Shown piece after piece: positions 1-8,530 of a DNA stretch of 54,326 nucleotides (the first letter of the stretch is position 1; the number at the start of each line of letters is the position of its first letter). A model generated the notes under the pieces. It worked only from the letters and a program-made list of their open reading frames with translations, had not been told where the DNA came from and ran no database searches. The stretch is from Cytophagaceae bacterium (GTDB taxonomy: Bacteria; Bacteroidota; Bacteroidia; Cytophagales; Flexibacteraceae), in the NCBI GenBank assembly GCA_027490155.1, contig JAIXYP010000066.1, positions 1-54,326 of the forward strand, written 5' to 3'. Made by a program: the position numbers and the translations under genes.

Positions 1-1454
1 TAGCTGATAAAACCAAGGTTGATGTTGTCATTGATGTGATACAAGCGGGTTTCGAGCTCCGCTTGCTGTGCAAAAGTCATCACACATGGTTTGACAGTGC
101 CAGACGTAAGCTCAAACAAGTTGTTGGTGATGTCAAGGTCCACCAATGCAGGTGACATGTTGGTGATAGCTGTAGGCAATTCCTCCTCGAAGAACGGGAA
201 CAACTTGCTAGGCCCACTATTGGTGTCCAGTAGGATGTTATGTTTCACCCCTAGCTTGAACGTATTGGGCGAGGCCGCTGTGCCGATCGTCACATTGCTG
301 TAGGAGTTCGCTCCGGCAATATCGTTGTGGTTGTACACAATGATGTTTGCACCACCGCCAGACTCATTGAGTGGCTTGTTGAAAACATTGCCGATGATTG
401 TGGCCGAATTAGTGAAAGCACCTTGGGTGGTTGCATCAATGGCCGTTAGTTGCTTGGTGTTAAGCGCCACACTGATGAAAGTAGTGGTGTCATACGGCGT
501 GAAAGTGTTATTGCTTATGGTTACGTTGCGCGAACGTGAACTTATGATACCATAAAAAGCAAATTGCATGAACCGATTGTTGTCAACCAAAACAGATGAT
601 CCTGTATTTGTGACGCCTCGAATTTCTATTAAGTGCACAACTCTACTAGGCCTGAAAGACTCTAATAGGTTGTTCTGGATAGTATGTGTGCCTGTGTTGG
701 CCACCGGATCAACGAGCTGGATACAACGACCAATTAAGTGGTTTTGCTCGATCCGCATGGCACCCCCCTTTGGTTCTCCTAGCTGAATCGCATAAGATGC
801 TCCGATAAAGTTGCTATCGGTAACACTAGGTCCGCCGATCGTCCCAAAACCTTCTATTGCCCGAATCCCGCGACCGAAGCCACAGTGCAACAAAGTCTTT
901 AGGAATATGATGTTTTTTTTGATGGTATAGCCAGAGGTCCCGATATGATCCAGATAAATACCCATCGTGTGGAACTGAATACAGCTATCGGTGCCCGAAA
1001 AGGCCGAAGACAAGATGCTGTTCTTTTCGATGAGCAACCCATTGACATTGGTATTGGAGGACATGATACCATAGAATGTGCTTGCTTGGTCAACCTCTAG
1101 CAATAGGTTGCTGACCACAACGTTTGGCGCAGACACCTGGATGATTGCCAGCTCAACACCATCGCCTTTAAGCAAAGGTTTGCTGCCACCATCATCACCT
1201 ACCAAGGCGATCTGTTTGTTGATCAGAATGGCCTCTTGATAGGTCCCACTTAGCACAACTACAGAGTCTCCATTGGCCGACTGGCTGATCGCATGGTTGA
1301 TGGTCTGCCATGGCGTACTGCTAGTCCTGGCCTGCACTTGATTGCGTGCATTGTCACCACTGTTTCCAACATAATAAGTGTGCCCCTCCGCCGTCAGGGA
1401 GACGCCAAGCGCAAACGCCAATACCGCAAGGGCATTGAGTAGGTTTTTTTTCAT
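1..1454 (-). CDS. Secreted right-handed beta-helix protein, 3' end outside window
   Basis: An open frame runs from an ATG at 1454 to the left edge with no stop, giving at least 484 residues. The N-terminus (MKKNLLNALAVLAFALGVSL) is a typical Sec signal peptide. It is followed by YYVGNSGDNA and a stretch reading TPWQTINHAISQSANGDSVVVLSG, then repeated short strands with Asn-rich turns (for example VSNLLLEV, IKKNIIFL, IEQNHLIG, IQNNLLES, LVDNNRFM). This is the pattern of DUF1565/parallel beta-helix proteins that start with an 'xxWxTIxxAI' segment. Such proteins are extracellular, often adhesins or polysaccharide-active. The C-terminus, where a T9SS sorting domain would be expected, lies outside the window, so the secretion route is inferred. 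No catalytic residues can be assigned. Confidence 0.8.
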   Translation of the reverse strand, partial: MKKNLLNALAVLAFALGVSLTAEGHTYYVGNSGDNARNQVQARTSSTPWQTINHAISQSANGDSVVVLSGTYQEAILINKQIALVGDDGGSKPLLKGDGVELAIIQVSAPNVVVSNLLLEVDQASTFYGIMSSNTNVNGLLIEKNSILSSAFSGTDSCIQFHTMGIYLDHIGTSGYTIKKNIIFLKTLLHCGFGRGIRAIEGFGTIGGPSVTDSNFIGASYAIQLGEPKGGAMRIEQNHLIGRCIQLVDPVANTGTHTIQNNLLESFRPSRVVHLIEIRGVTNTGSSVLVDNNRFMQFAFYGIISSRSRNVTISNNTFTPYDTTTFISVALNTKQLTAIDATTQGAFTNSATIIGNVFNKPLNESGGGANIIVYNHNDIAGANSYSNVTIGTAASPNTFKLGVKHNILLDTNSGPSKLFPFFEEELPTAITNMSPALVDLDITNNLFELTSGTVKPCVMTFAQQAELETRLYHINDNINLGFIS

Positions 1455-1877
1455 AAAGATTGACTGAGAAATAGAAGGCTAAAGAAAGGCCAATTTTAGG
1501 AAGGAGAAGACAGCAGGGTTTATTCAGGGGGTATCAGGTAATATTTAAAGCAAAAAACATATCCCTAATGAGCCGCCAGAACGTCCAGCACCTCATAATC
1601 TGTTTCGGCTAGCAGAGGATGCTCTCACCCAGCATTTGCTACCAACTATCGATATTGCCTGTCAAAATACTCAAAAAGTAGGACAAATTTTAACAAAATT
1701 TGTGATAAAAACAACGAGAAACATTTGCCGATGACACGGGATGTTATCATGAGCTAAAGATAACAGCGACAACTAGGCCTCGCACTGCTATGCCAAAAAC
1801 ACTAAAAATGCCATTAAGAAGCCAAGAGGCCAACTTTGGATATTAGTTTGACACGTCTTGCTTAACATCCCTGACAT
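1455..1877. other. Non-coding gap with two inverted repeats
   Basis: No convincing gene lies between the beta-helix gene start and the thioesterase terminator. Two dyads stand out. One is ACAAATTTT-aac-AAAATTTGT at 1683-1703, a 9-bp arm with a 3-nt spacer. The other is TGTTATC-10 nt-GATAACA at 1742-1765. Both lie upstream of the minus-strand beta-helix gene and could be operators, but nothing else links them to a regulator. Confidence 0.5.
1683..1703. promoter_or_regulatory. Perfect AT-rich palindrome, possible operator
   Basis: ACAAATTTT and AAAATTTGT are perfect inverted arms separated by AAC. The site sits about 230 bp upstream of the ATG at 1454, in an otherwise empty region. A dimeric regulator site is one reading; chance in AT-rich DNA is another. 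Confidence 0.3.
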
Positions 1878-1914
1878 TAAAAAAATGGCCCAACATCTTA
1901 CCGATGTCGGGCCA
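1878..1914 (-). terminator. Rho-independent terminator of the thioesterase gene
   Basis: Read on the minus strand, a 12-bp stem TGGCCCGACATC / GATGTTGGGCCA (one G-U pair) with a 5-nt loop is followed directly by a run of seven T. It lies about 45 bp past the thioesterase stop codon. Confidence 0.9.
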
Positions 1915-1957
1915 ACAGCTTGTGTGGATATCTATGCGAAAGTCTGGATAACTTGAC

Positions 1958-2530
1958 CTAGTCAAAAAGATAGTCACGCAACTCTTGCGCCTCCTCTGGT
2001 TTGATCCGTTTGGCGATCAACAAGCGCACCTGCCGACGACGTAGGGCACCGTCAAATAGGCGTACTTCATCTGCTGTTTCGGGTATTGCTTCTGGCACAT
2101 CAATGGGGCGGCCTGACTGGTCCACAGCCACAAATGTGAAGAAAGCTTCGTTGGTGCACGTCCGTGTCCCGGCCGGAATGTTTTCGGCATAGGCAACGAT
2201 ATGGATCTCCATGCTACTGTTGAAAGATCTTGTTACCTGCGCATCTAGGGTCACAACGTCCCCTAACCTTATCGAGTTGTTGAACGATATACTGTCTACT
2301 GAGGCAGTCACGACCGTCCGACCGCTAAAGCGCTGTGCACAGATCGCCCCGACTACATCCATCAGGTGCATCATCCGCCCACCCATCAGGTTGTTGAGCG
2401 TGTTGGTGTCATTGGGCAATACCAATTCCGTGGTACGAACAAATGAGTCGGCACAGCGACGCTGTTTTCGGTTCCTGATCGGTTGGTTAAGGCTATTGGT
2501 TTCGGTTGCCTGGGTTGAGCTTTGTTTCAT
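1958..2530 (-). CDS. Acyl-CoA thioesterase, YciA/YkhA hotdog family
   Basis: The 190-residue protein has a single hotdog domain at about residues 25-150. It contains the family signature LMGGRMMHLMDVVGAICAQR, then VTASVDSISF and the strand VTLDAQVTRSFNSSMEIHI. YciA/YkhA-type enzymes hydrolyse acyl-CoA thioesters to free acid and CoA in the cytoplasm, usually as hexamers. The ATG at 2530 is preferred over an in-frame TTG four codons upstream. The N-terminal 25 residues are polar and probably disordered. The gene is transcribed alone, with a terminator downstream and a promoter-like TACTTTTG upstream. The family is clear; the acyl chain preference is not. Confidence 0.9.
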   Translation of the reverse strand: MKQSSTQATETNSLNQPIRNRKQRRCADSFVRTTELVLPNDTNTLNNLMGGRMMHLMDVVGAICAQRFSGRTVVTASVDSISFNNSIRLGDVVTLDAQVTRSFNSSMEIHIVAYAENIPAGTRTCTNEAFFTFVAVDQSGRPIDVPEAIPETADEVRLFDGALRRRQVRLLIAKRIKPEEAQELRDYLFD

Positions 2531-2936
2531 GTGCTGGTTCAAGGATTTTGCTGATCGAACGGGATAAAGGGGTTATTTAGCTTTAAGCCTCTAGGCTGCC
2601 TGCATCTGGCCAAAAGTATAGCTTGCCCTGGTTGTAGATAGAATACCGTTGTTAAAGGCGGCTTTTCTGACCTTGCCGATGTGCCAATCTTGAAGCGCGA
2701 AATTGGAGTTTCGGCATTCTACCACCACGGTGATGGTGCCTTCAGACCCCTACCAACCGCCAAATTACAGCAATTGGCCCGATCGACCCACCTTCGAGCA
2801 AGGATATTGCTTTCAGGACCGTTCGGCACGGTTGTCAACTATCCATCAGCGCCTCTGGCCACCATGGCCCATTTTGATGTGGCCCCTTACCCATTTGGTG
2901 TTAACTTTGCTTTTGCAACCACTCCAGACCCCCTAA
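2531..2936. other. Divergent intergenic region
   Basis: About 400 bp separate the minus-strand thioesterase from the plus-strand TerC gene. Apart from the minus-strand -7 element at 2611-2618 nothing specific was found. Two plus-strand open frames here lack family features and overlap the TerC start, so they are not called. Confidence 0.5.
2611..2618 (-). promoter_or_regulatory. Bacteroidota -7 promoter element (thioesterase)
   Basis: The minus strand reads TACTTTTG, a match to TAnnTTTG. It would start transcription near 2604, leaving a leader of about 75 nt before the ATG at 2530. A matching -33 TTTG is not obvious. Confidence 0.5.
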
Positions 2937-3725
2937 ATGCAAGAGGTACTCTCTGTCGATGGCCTAATCTCGCTCCTGACCCTAACGGCACTCGAGATCA
3001 TCTTAGGCATTGACAACATTATCTTTATCTCCATTGTAACCAACCGGCTTCCTATCGCGCTTCAAAACCGTGCCCGGACCATCGGTTTGACATTGGCCTT
3101 AGTCGCCCGCATTGGTCTGCTATTTGGCATCACCTGGATCATTGGCCTCAAGGAAGACCTTTTTACCATCGCAGGCATTGGCCTAAGCGGACGTGACCTG
3201 ATTTTGTTCTCGGGTGGTATTTTCTTGGTGTACAAAACAGCCATCGAGATCTACGAAAAGGTCATGGCCCGCCCAGAAGAGGACCCGAAACTTCCGAAAA
3301 ATGCCCAGTCCAAATTTAACGCCATCATCTGGGAAATCGTCATTATTGACATTGTCTTTAGCTTTGACTCCATCCTGACAGCTGTTGGCTTGGTTAGTAA
3401 CGTCTTGATGATGATCACTGCCGTCATTATCGCAATGGGCATCATGCTGGTCTTCAGTGGGCCAATCGCCAAATTTGTGAACATGAACCCAACCATCAAG
3501 ATGTTGGCTTTGGTGTTCTTGGTTGCGATCGGTGTCTTGCTCATTGTTGAGTCGCTCGAGTTCCATGTCAACAAAGCCTATGTCTATATCGCGATGGCCT
3601 TCTCCCTCGTTGTAGAGCTACTTAATCTTCAGATGCGCCGTAACATGCGCCTCAACAAAGAAAAGTCCAGGCTCTTGAAGGCCGAGCAACGAGCTGCGGC
3701 CAAACATCCAGTCACAAAGGCCTAG
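2937..3725 (+). CDS. TerC-family integral membrane protein
   Basis: The 262-residue protein has about seven membrane segments in the TerC/YgdQ arrangement. It carries the two paired signature segments: LEIILGIDNIIFISI near the N-terminus and EIVIIDIVFSFDSILTAVGL in the middle, each with conserved Asp in the membrane. A charged loop (YEKVMARPEEDPKLPKNAQS) separates the halves, and a basic cytoplasmic tail rich in Lys and Ala ends the protein. TerC relatives are linked to tellurium resistance and to manganese or other cation export at the inner membrane; the substrate cannot be read from the sequence. It is a single gene, 130 bp ahead of the next one. Confidence 0.9.
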   Translation: MQEVLSVDGLISLLTLTALEIILGIDNIIFISIVTNRLPIALQNRARTIGLTLALVARIGLLFGITWIIGLKEDLFTIAGIGLSGRDLILFSGGIFLVYKTAIEIYEKVMARPEEDPKLPKNAQSKFNAIIWEIVIIDIVFSFDSILTAVGLVSNVLMMITAVIIAMGIMLVFSGPIAKFVNMNPTIKMLALVFLVAIGVLLIVESLEFHVNKAYVYIAMAFSLVVELLNLQMRRNMRLNKEKSRLLKAEQRAAAKHPVTKA

Positions 3726-3857
3726 GTTGCACATGGGTAAACTTAGGGTCTGTCCTATCAATTTGGTATGTTGCTAACCAGCCCTGACAACTAGAGGGTA
3801 TATTACGTTTGATCTTCGCTCAGCCACTTAACCAGACCAAATACTCGACCAACAGAT

Positions 3858-6800
3858 TTGGCAATCTCTGACGACATATATCAGCAGCAGCAAGCCCAGC
3901 CCGATGCTGAGGGGGTAGCAAAGCGTCCTTGGCTCCGGATCCTTGGCCTGACATTGTTATTGATTAGTATCCTGACTGCTGGCGCCTATTGGTATTGGCA
4001 GCAGAAACGCCAAACGCGAATTACGTCCCTCATTCCGGCTGACGCCATTGCTTTGGTCGAGGTCCAGAACCCCGTCCATACGTTTCAGCGGATGAAGCGC
4101 CAGCCTTATTGGCCCTGGATGCAGCGCATTAACGAGCTCCATGTGCTTCAAGATCAATTTATGGCCGTCAAGTTGGCCGTCAAGCGCGACACCAACCTCC
4201 TGTCATTTTCCGAGCAACACCCAGCTTACATTTCCGTCCATGCACGTGGCGAGGCCAAACTCGGCTACGTCTTCTACCTCCCGATCCAGTCCATTTCGGA
4301 CGCAGACCGGCTGCGCAAAATCGCAGACGACCTGATCCCACAAGCAAAGGCCCGCCGTAGTAACCGCAAGTATAGCGGCCACAACATCCTCGATATCCTT
4401 ATCGACGATACCACAACGTTAAGTGTCCTACCCTTAGAGCATTTTTGGGCCATTAGCTATCATGGCCAGCTCATAGATGATGTCGCTCGGCAACAGGCTG
4501 GCCACAGCACGGCCCCTTGGCTAGCTGATTTCCTTAAGTTGGATGTCAACACCGAGGCCGGTATCAAACTTGCCGTCAATGGTGCTCAGATGCAAAGTTG
4601 GCTTGCCATTGCCGTTAGCCAACCACTCGTAAACTGGTCGCAGGCTATTATCCAGGGGGCCAACGTCCTCGGTGGCTGGAACAAAACAGGACTAGAACTT
4701 AGTGGCACTTACACTGTTACTGAGGGTAACCTGCTCGATAGTGCAAGCGCTGGGTCTCTAGAGGCCTTGCAATGGGCACCCCATAATACGGCTATGCTAT
4801 ACCACTTAGCCGACGGTGCTCGGCTGGCGCACTGGTTGGCACTAAAAGGCCCCAATTCATCGACGCACTCACAAGCTGATCTGCGCCTCCAAGCCAATAT
4901 CACCGAAGTTATGGTGGCCGAGGTGGAACATCCTGACCCAGAGCAGCACCCTACACTGATGGCCCTCAGAACCAAAGACCCTGCCGCTTTGCAGGATTGG
5001 GTAAGGGCCCAAACTGCATCTGGGCAGCTTGCAACTGGCCAACTGGGGGACCAGTCGTGGCACCAACAAGCCCATGGTAACCTTGGCCAACAGATCCTGA
5101 ACCAAAACATCCTAGGTTTTGACCAAGCCTATTACATCACAACCTCAGATGGGTGGCTAATTGTCGGCAGCAGTTTGCAGGTCATCAGCCAGGCCCTGCA
5201 GGATGAACAAGAGGGCCTTTGCTGGCTACGCAATCCTGACATAACGCCATACCTGCAGCACTTGAACGATGGGCATAAGGCACTAATCGCCTTCAATCCT
5301 AAACGCTACCTCAATCTCGCTGCGGCTAACATCCTACCCCGTTGGCTCCCCATGGCCGAGTCCTATTGTCAGCCGCAAAGCGGTATTGGCTTTGTTACTA
5401 TCCAGGCCAGCGAATCTCTAGGCCAGTCCGAGCTCAATGTTGTCATCAGCCCACCAACAGCCGAGCCACCAAATACCGACCCACCAGTCCACAACCTTCG
5501 GGCGAGCTACCTGCCTGGCTATCTGCTTGGCACCCCCAAAGTCTGGCGCCACCCTACCGACCGTGGATTAGGCTGTGTCGTGACGGATACATTAAACCAA
5601 CTATACTTTATCGACAAAAAGGGAGGCGTTGCTCACCAATACCCGATGCGTCAACCTCTGGTGACCGACGTTTGGAAAACGGACCAGCCAATCAACCTTG
5701 TGGCAGGTGCTGGCAATGTCGCCAAACAGAGCCAGTGGTATGCCCTCACATTAGGTGGCCTCCATGCGCTCAGTGCTGAGGCCCAAGTCACAAAAGGTTA
5801 TCCCCTCTGTCTACCAGATACCCTACTCCCTGCATCAGCAAGCATTATCAGCTATGGTGGCCAAACCGCCCAACGTTGGCAACTCACGGAGCGCAACGGA
5901 AATGTCTGGTTGTTTGACAACAAGGGCAAGGCACTTGCGCCATTTAATCCACTCAGGTTCCGCACCAGTTTGGTTGGCAACCTAGCCCACTACCAGGTCG
6001 GCGATCAGGATGTTTTAATGGCCATTGAGTATAGCGGTACCATACATCTGCTGAGCCGCAAAGGCGAGGAGCTGCCTGGCTGGCCCGTAACGGTGGGTCA
6101 TCGTTGCCATCACCAGCCATTGGTCCGGACTAGCACTACCTTGGCTAATTCAAGCATCACCATCCTGACCGAACAAGGCCAAGTCCGTACCTATAGTTTT
6201 GAGGGGCAAATGGTCAGCCAGCTGCAGCTGCTGCGGGCAAGTGCCAATACCAAGTTCAGCATGGCAATCGAGACTAAGGGTCAAACTTATTCGCTCATGG
6301 CAGCCGAGGGGGATAGCATATTGGTCTATAATCCGCTTGGGGTTCGGGTTGCCAAATTTGCGGGGCCTGGTTATGGCCAAGCCGCTGTGCAATACTATCA
6401 TTTTGGTGCTGGTAATCAGGTTTGGGCAGTGCGCCCGCCTATTGAAGCTACGGGTGGTAAAGGCATGGTTTGGCTCCATACCCGCAGCGGACTTCTGGGT
6501 GGTGGCGCGGCACTAGCAACGGACTATCCCATCTCGATGCTCTATTCGGACGCTAGCCATGCTTGGTTTGTACTTCGGAATGCGGGGCACCTTACCTGCC
6601 TGACTGCTGTCCGTCAAGTCGGGGCACCTGCCAAGGCGCCGGGCCTTTTCGTCGAGGACAATATCACGATGGCCAAACCCGTCCGGACCATCCCGCTAGG
6701 CAAAGACACTTTGCAGACAATCCCCTACTGGCCAAGCAATACCTTACTTATTCAGCCCAATCAGTCAGAGCTGACCGACCAACGGGATGCCGTCGGATAT

Positions 6801-7376
6801 AAATCTGCGGCTGCGATGGCACTCATCTTGCTTAGGGCAAAAGGTCTGCCTACCCCGACGATAGCTACTAAACTTCTGCCTGCCGTGGGTAAGCCCGTAT
6901 TTGTGGCACCCACTACGACAACCACACCAGATGAGGCCAAGCACAGTAAGGTCGGTACAAAGGCAGGTACCCAACCCAGCACCAAACCTACTGAAGTGAA
7001 AGGCAAGGCGGCCAAAGGTGCAGGCGGTAAGAGCATCCCCAAAACAATAACGGACCCGAAGGCTGTTCCAGATCCCAAAATCAAAAAAACCATACCAGTC
7101 ACCAAGGACCAAAAAGACGCCAAAAAACCAAAGGCCAACAAGCTAACAGACCCTAAGGCTGAAGACAAAACCACAACAAAATCAGCCAAGGCCACTACCA
7201 AAAAATCCAAAGCGGACAAAGCACCTGATCTTAAAGCTAGCAAGGCCAAAGTCGCCAAGCCTGGCACTAATACCAAGCCTACAAACAAACAAAGCACCAA
7301 AGCGGCTACCGGTAGCAAATCTCCCAAGTCCGGAGCTGTGGCAAAATCACAACCTTCTAAATCCAATAAAAAGTAA
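3858..7376 (+). CDS. Membrane-anchored DUF3352-like/propeller protein with Lys-rich tail
   Basis: The 1172-residue protein starts with a short cytoplasmic segment and one membrane span at about residues 27-45 (LRILGLTLLLISILTAGAYW). The first part of the outside region begins with SLIPADAIALVEVQNP, which resembles DUF3352-type proteins. From about residue 530 to 930 the sequence has propeller-like repeats with phrases such as QLYFIDKKGG, NVWLFDNKGKAL, TIHLLSRKGEELPGWPV and ILTEQGQVRTYSFEGQ. Residues from about 990 onward are almost only Lys, Thr, Pro, Ala, Ser and Gly. The only start in the open frame (stop at 3810-3812) is TTG at 3858. The domain names are judged from sequence pattern only, and the function is unknown. 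A periplasmic scaffold or envelope-monitoring role is possible. Confidence 0.75.
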   Translation: MAISDDIYQQQQAQPDAEGVAKRPWLRILGLTLLLISILTAGAYWYWQQKRQTRITSLIPADAIALVEVQNPVHTFQRMKRQPYWPWMQRINELHVLQDQFMAVKLAVKRDTNLLSFSEQHPAYISVHARGEAKLGYVFYLPIQSISDADRLRKIADDLIPQAKARRSNRKYSGHNILDILIDDTTTLSVLPLEHFWAISYHGQLIDDVARQQAGHSTAPWLADFLKLDVNTEAGIKLAVNGAQMQSWLAIAVSQPLVNWSQAIIQGANVLGGWNKTGLELSGTYTVTEGNLLDSASAGSLEALQWAPHNTAMLYHLADGARLAHWLALKGPNSSTHSQADLRLQANITEVMVAEVEHPDPEQHPTLMALRTKDPAALQDWVRAQTASGQLATGQLGDQSWHQQAHGNLGQQILNQNILGFDQAYYITTSDGWLIVGSSLQVISQALQDEQEGLCWLRNPDITPYLQHLNDGHKALIAFNPKRYLNLAAANILPRWLPMAESYCQPQSGIGFVTIQASESLGQSELNVVISPPTAEPPNTDPPVHNLRASYLPGYLLGTPKVWRHPTDRGLGCVVTDTLNQLYFIDKKGGVAHQYPMRQPLVTDVWKTDQPINLVAGAGNVAKQSQWYALTLGGLHALSAEAQVTKGYPLCLPDTLLPASASIISYGGQTAQRWQLTERNGNVWLFDNKGKALAPFNPLRFRTSLVGNLAHYQVGDQDVLMAIEYSGTIHLLSRKGEELPGWPVTVGHRCHHQPLVRTSTTLANSSITILTEQGQVRTYSFEGQMVSQLQLLRASANTKFSMAIETKGQTYSLMAAEGDSILVYNPLGVRVAKFAGPGYGQAAVQYYHFGAGNQVWAVRPPIEATGGKGMVWLHTRSGLLGGGAALATDYPISMLYSDASHAWFVLRNAGHLTCLTAVRQVGAPAKAPGLFVEDNITMAKPVRTIPLGKDTLQTIPYWPSNTLLIQPNQSELTDQRDAVGYKSAAAMALILLRAKGLPTPTIATKLLPAVGKPVFVAPTTTTTPDEAKHSKVGTKAGTQPSTKPTEVKGKAAKGAGGKSIPKTITDPKAVPDPKIKKTIPVTKDQKDAKKPKANKLTDPKAEDKTTTKSAKATTKKSKADKAPDLKASKAKVAKPGTNTKPTNKQSTKAATGSKSPKSGAVAKSQPSKSNKK

Positions 7377-7579
7377 GTGCGCTAGCAGAAAGTCCGCCAT
7401 TTATTCTGATAGTTTATACATTTGCCAGTCTAGTTCTACGTTTAGGTTTCAGCCGCCAATAAGCAAGGACAACTGGTCATCGCTACCTCCTTTGCAGGAT
7501 AAAAATTGGTCCAGTCCATGCCTAATCTGGCAACAATTGCCAACCCAAGCCCCCAACTAGGCCCCCACGCCACCCACTG

Positions 7580-8311
7580 ATGATCCTGAGAGCCGAACAC
7601 TTGTTCAAGAAATACAAGAAACGTATCGTCGTTAATGACGTATCCGTTGAGGTGCACCAGGGTGAGATTGTCGGTTTGCTTGGGCCCAACGGTGCTGGCA
7701 AAACCACCTCGTTCTACATGATCGTGGGCATGATCAAACCCAACTCGGGCCGCATTTACCTAGACCAAGACGAGCTAACCGCCCTACCAATGTTCGAGCG
7801 GGCACGCAAAGGACTAGGCTACCTAGCACAGGAGGCTAGCGTTTTCCGCACCCTTTCGGTCGAAGAAAACATCATGGCTGTGCTCGAGATGACTAAACTA
7901 TCCAAGGCCGAGCAGAAAGAACGTACGGAAATGCTGCTCGAAGAATTCAGCCTGACCCATGTCCGCAAGAACTTGGGTCGGGTTCTGTCAGGTGGTGAGC
8001 GCCGCCGTACCGAGATTGCCCGTGCCTTGGCCGTCGATCCTAAGTTCGTCCTGCTAGATGAGCCCTTTGCTGGCGTTGACCCGATAGCAGTAGAGGAAAT
8101 CCAGACCATTGTCGCGGCCCTCAAAAAGAAAAATATTGGCATCCTGATCACGGACCACAACGTCCAGGAAACCCTTAGCATTACCGACAGGGCATACCTC
8201 CTGTTCGAAGGTAAAATACTCAAGAGTGGTACCGCCGAGGAACTCGCAGGTGACGAACAGGTCCGGAGGGTCTACCTTGGCAAACATTTTGAGCTCAAAC
8301 GCAAAGTCTAA
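7580..8311 (+). CDS. lptB: LPS export ABC transporter ATP-binding protein LptB
   Basis: The 243-residue protein is a complete ABC ATPase. It has Walker A GPNGAGKT (residues 35-42), a Q-loop region [19 protein letters not shown], signature LSGGERRR near residue 137, Walker [14 protein letters not shown] and H-loop TDHNVQETL. The [18 protein letters not shown] and GGERRRxEIARAL phrases are diagnostic for LptB, which powers extraction of lipopolysaccharide from the inner membrane with LptFG. The LptFG genes are not in the window, which is common because lptB is often unlinked in this phylum. A spacing of 203 bp to the upstream gene suggests its own promoter. Confidence 0.95.
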   Translation: MILRAEHLFKKYKKRIVVNDVSVEVHQGEIVGLLGPNGAGKTTSFYMIVGMIKPNSGRIYLDQDELTALPMFERARKGLGYLAQEASVFRTLSVEENIMAVLEMTKLSKAEQKERTEMLLEEFSLTHVRKNLGRVLSGGERRRTEIARALAVDPKFVLLDEPFAGVDPIAVEEIQTIVAALKKKNIGILITDHNVQETLSITDRAYLLFEGKILKSGTAEELAGDEQVRRVYLGKHFELKRKV

Positions 8312-8530
8312 ACCCCCATCTAGCCTAGCCTATTGCCAATCCTTGTTAAGTTTGTTATCCAGTTGTGAATCCACCGTTCAGCACTTGTCTACTAGTTCCT
8401 TTGGCTTCATTCTTGTGTTGGTGATCTGCGTCGGGAATACCCTGCCAGTTTCGCCAAGCTTAACAGCCTAGCAGTATCCAGTACATTCAGCCTACCCATT
8501 ATCTTAAGTCTATACCAACCCAACCGCGAT

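Noticed and set aside
2681-3013. Plus-strand frames ahead of and overlapping terC
   Set aside because: They overlap the start of a well-supported gene in other frames and show no protein-like composition.
6761-7366. Long antisense open frame (about 200 codons) opposite the Lys-rich tail
   Set aside because: It arises from the repetitive codons of the tail on the other strand, has no family features, and overlaps the clearly coding frame.
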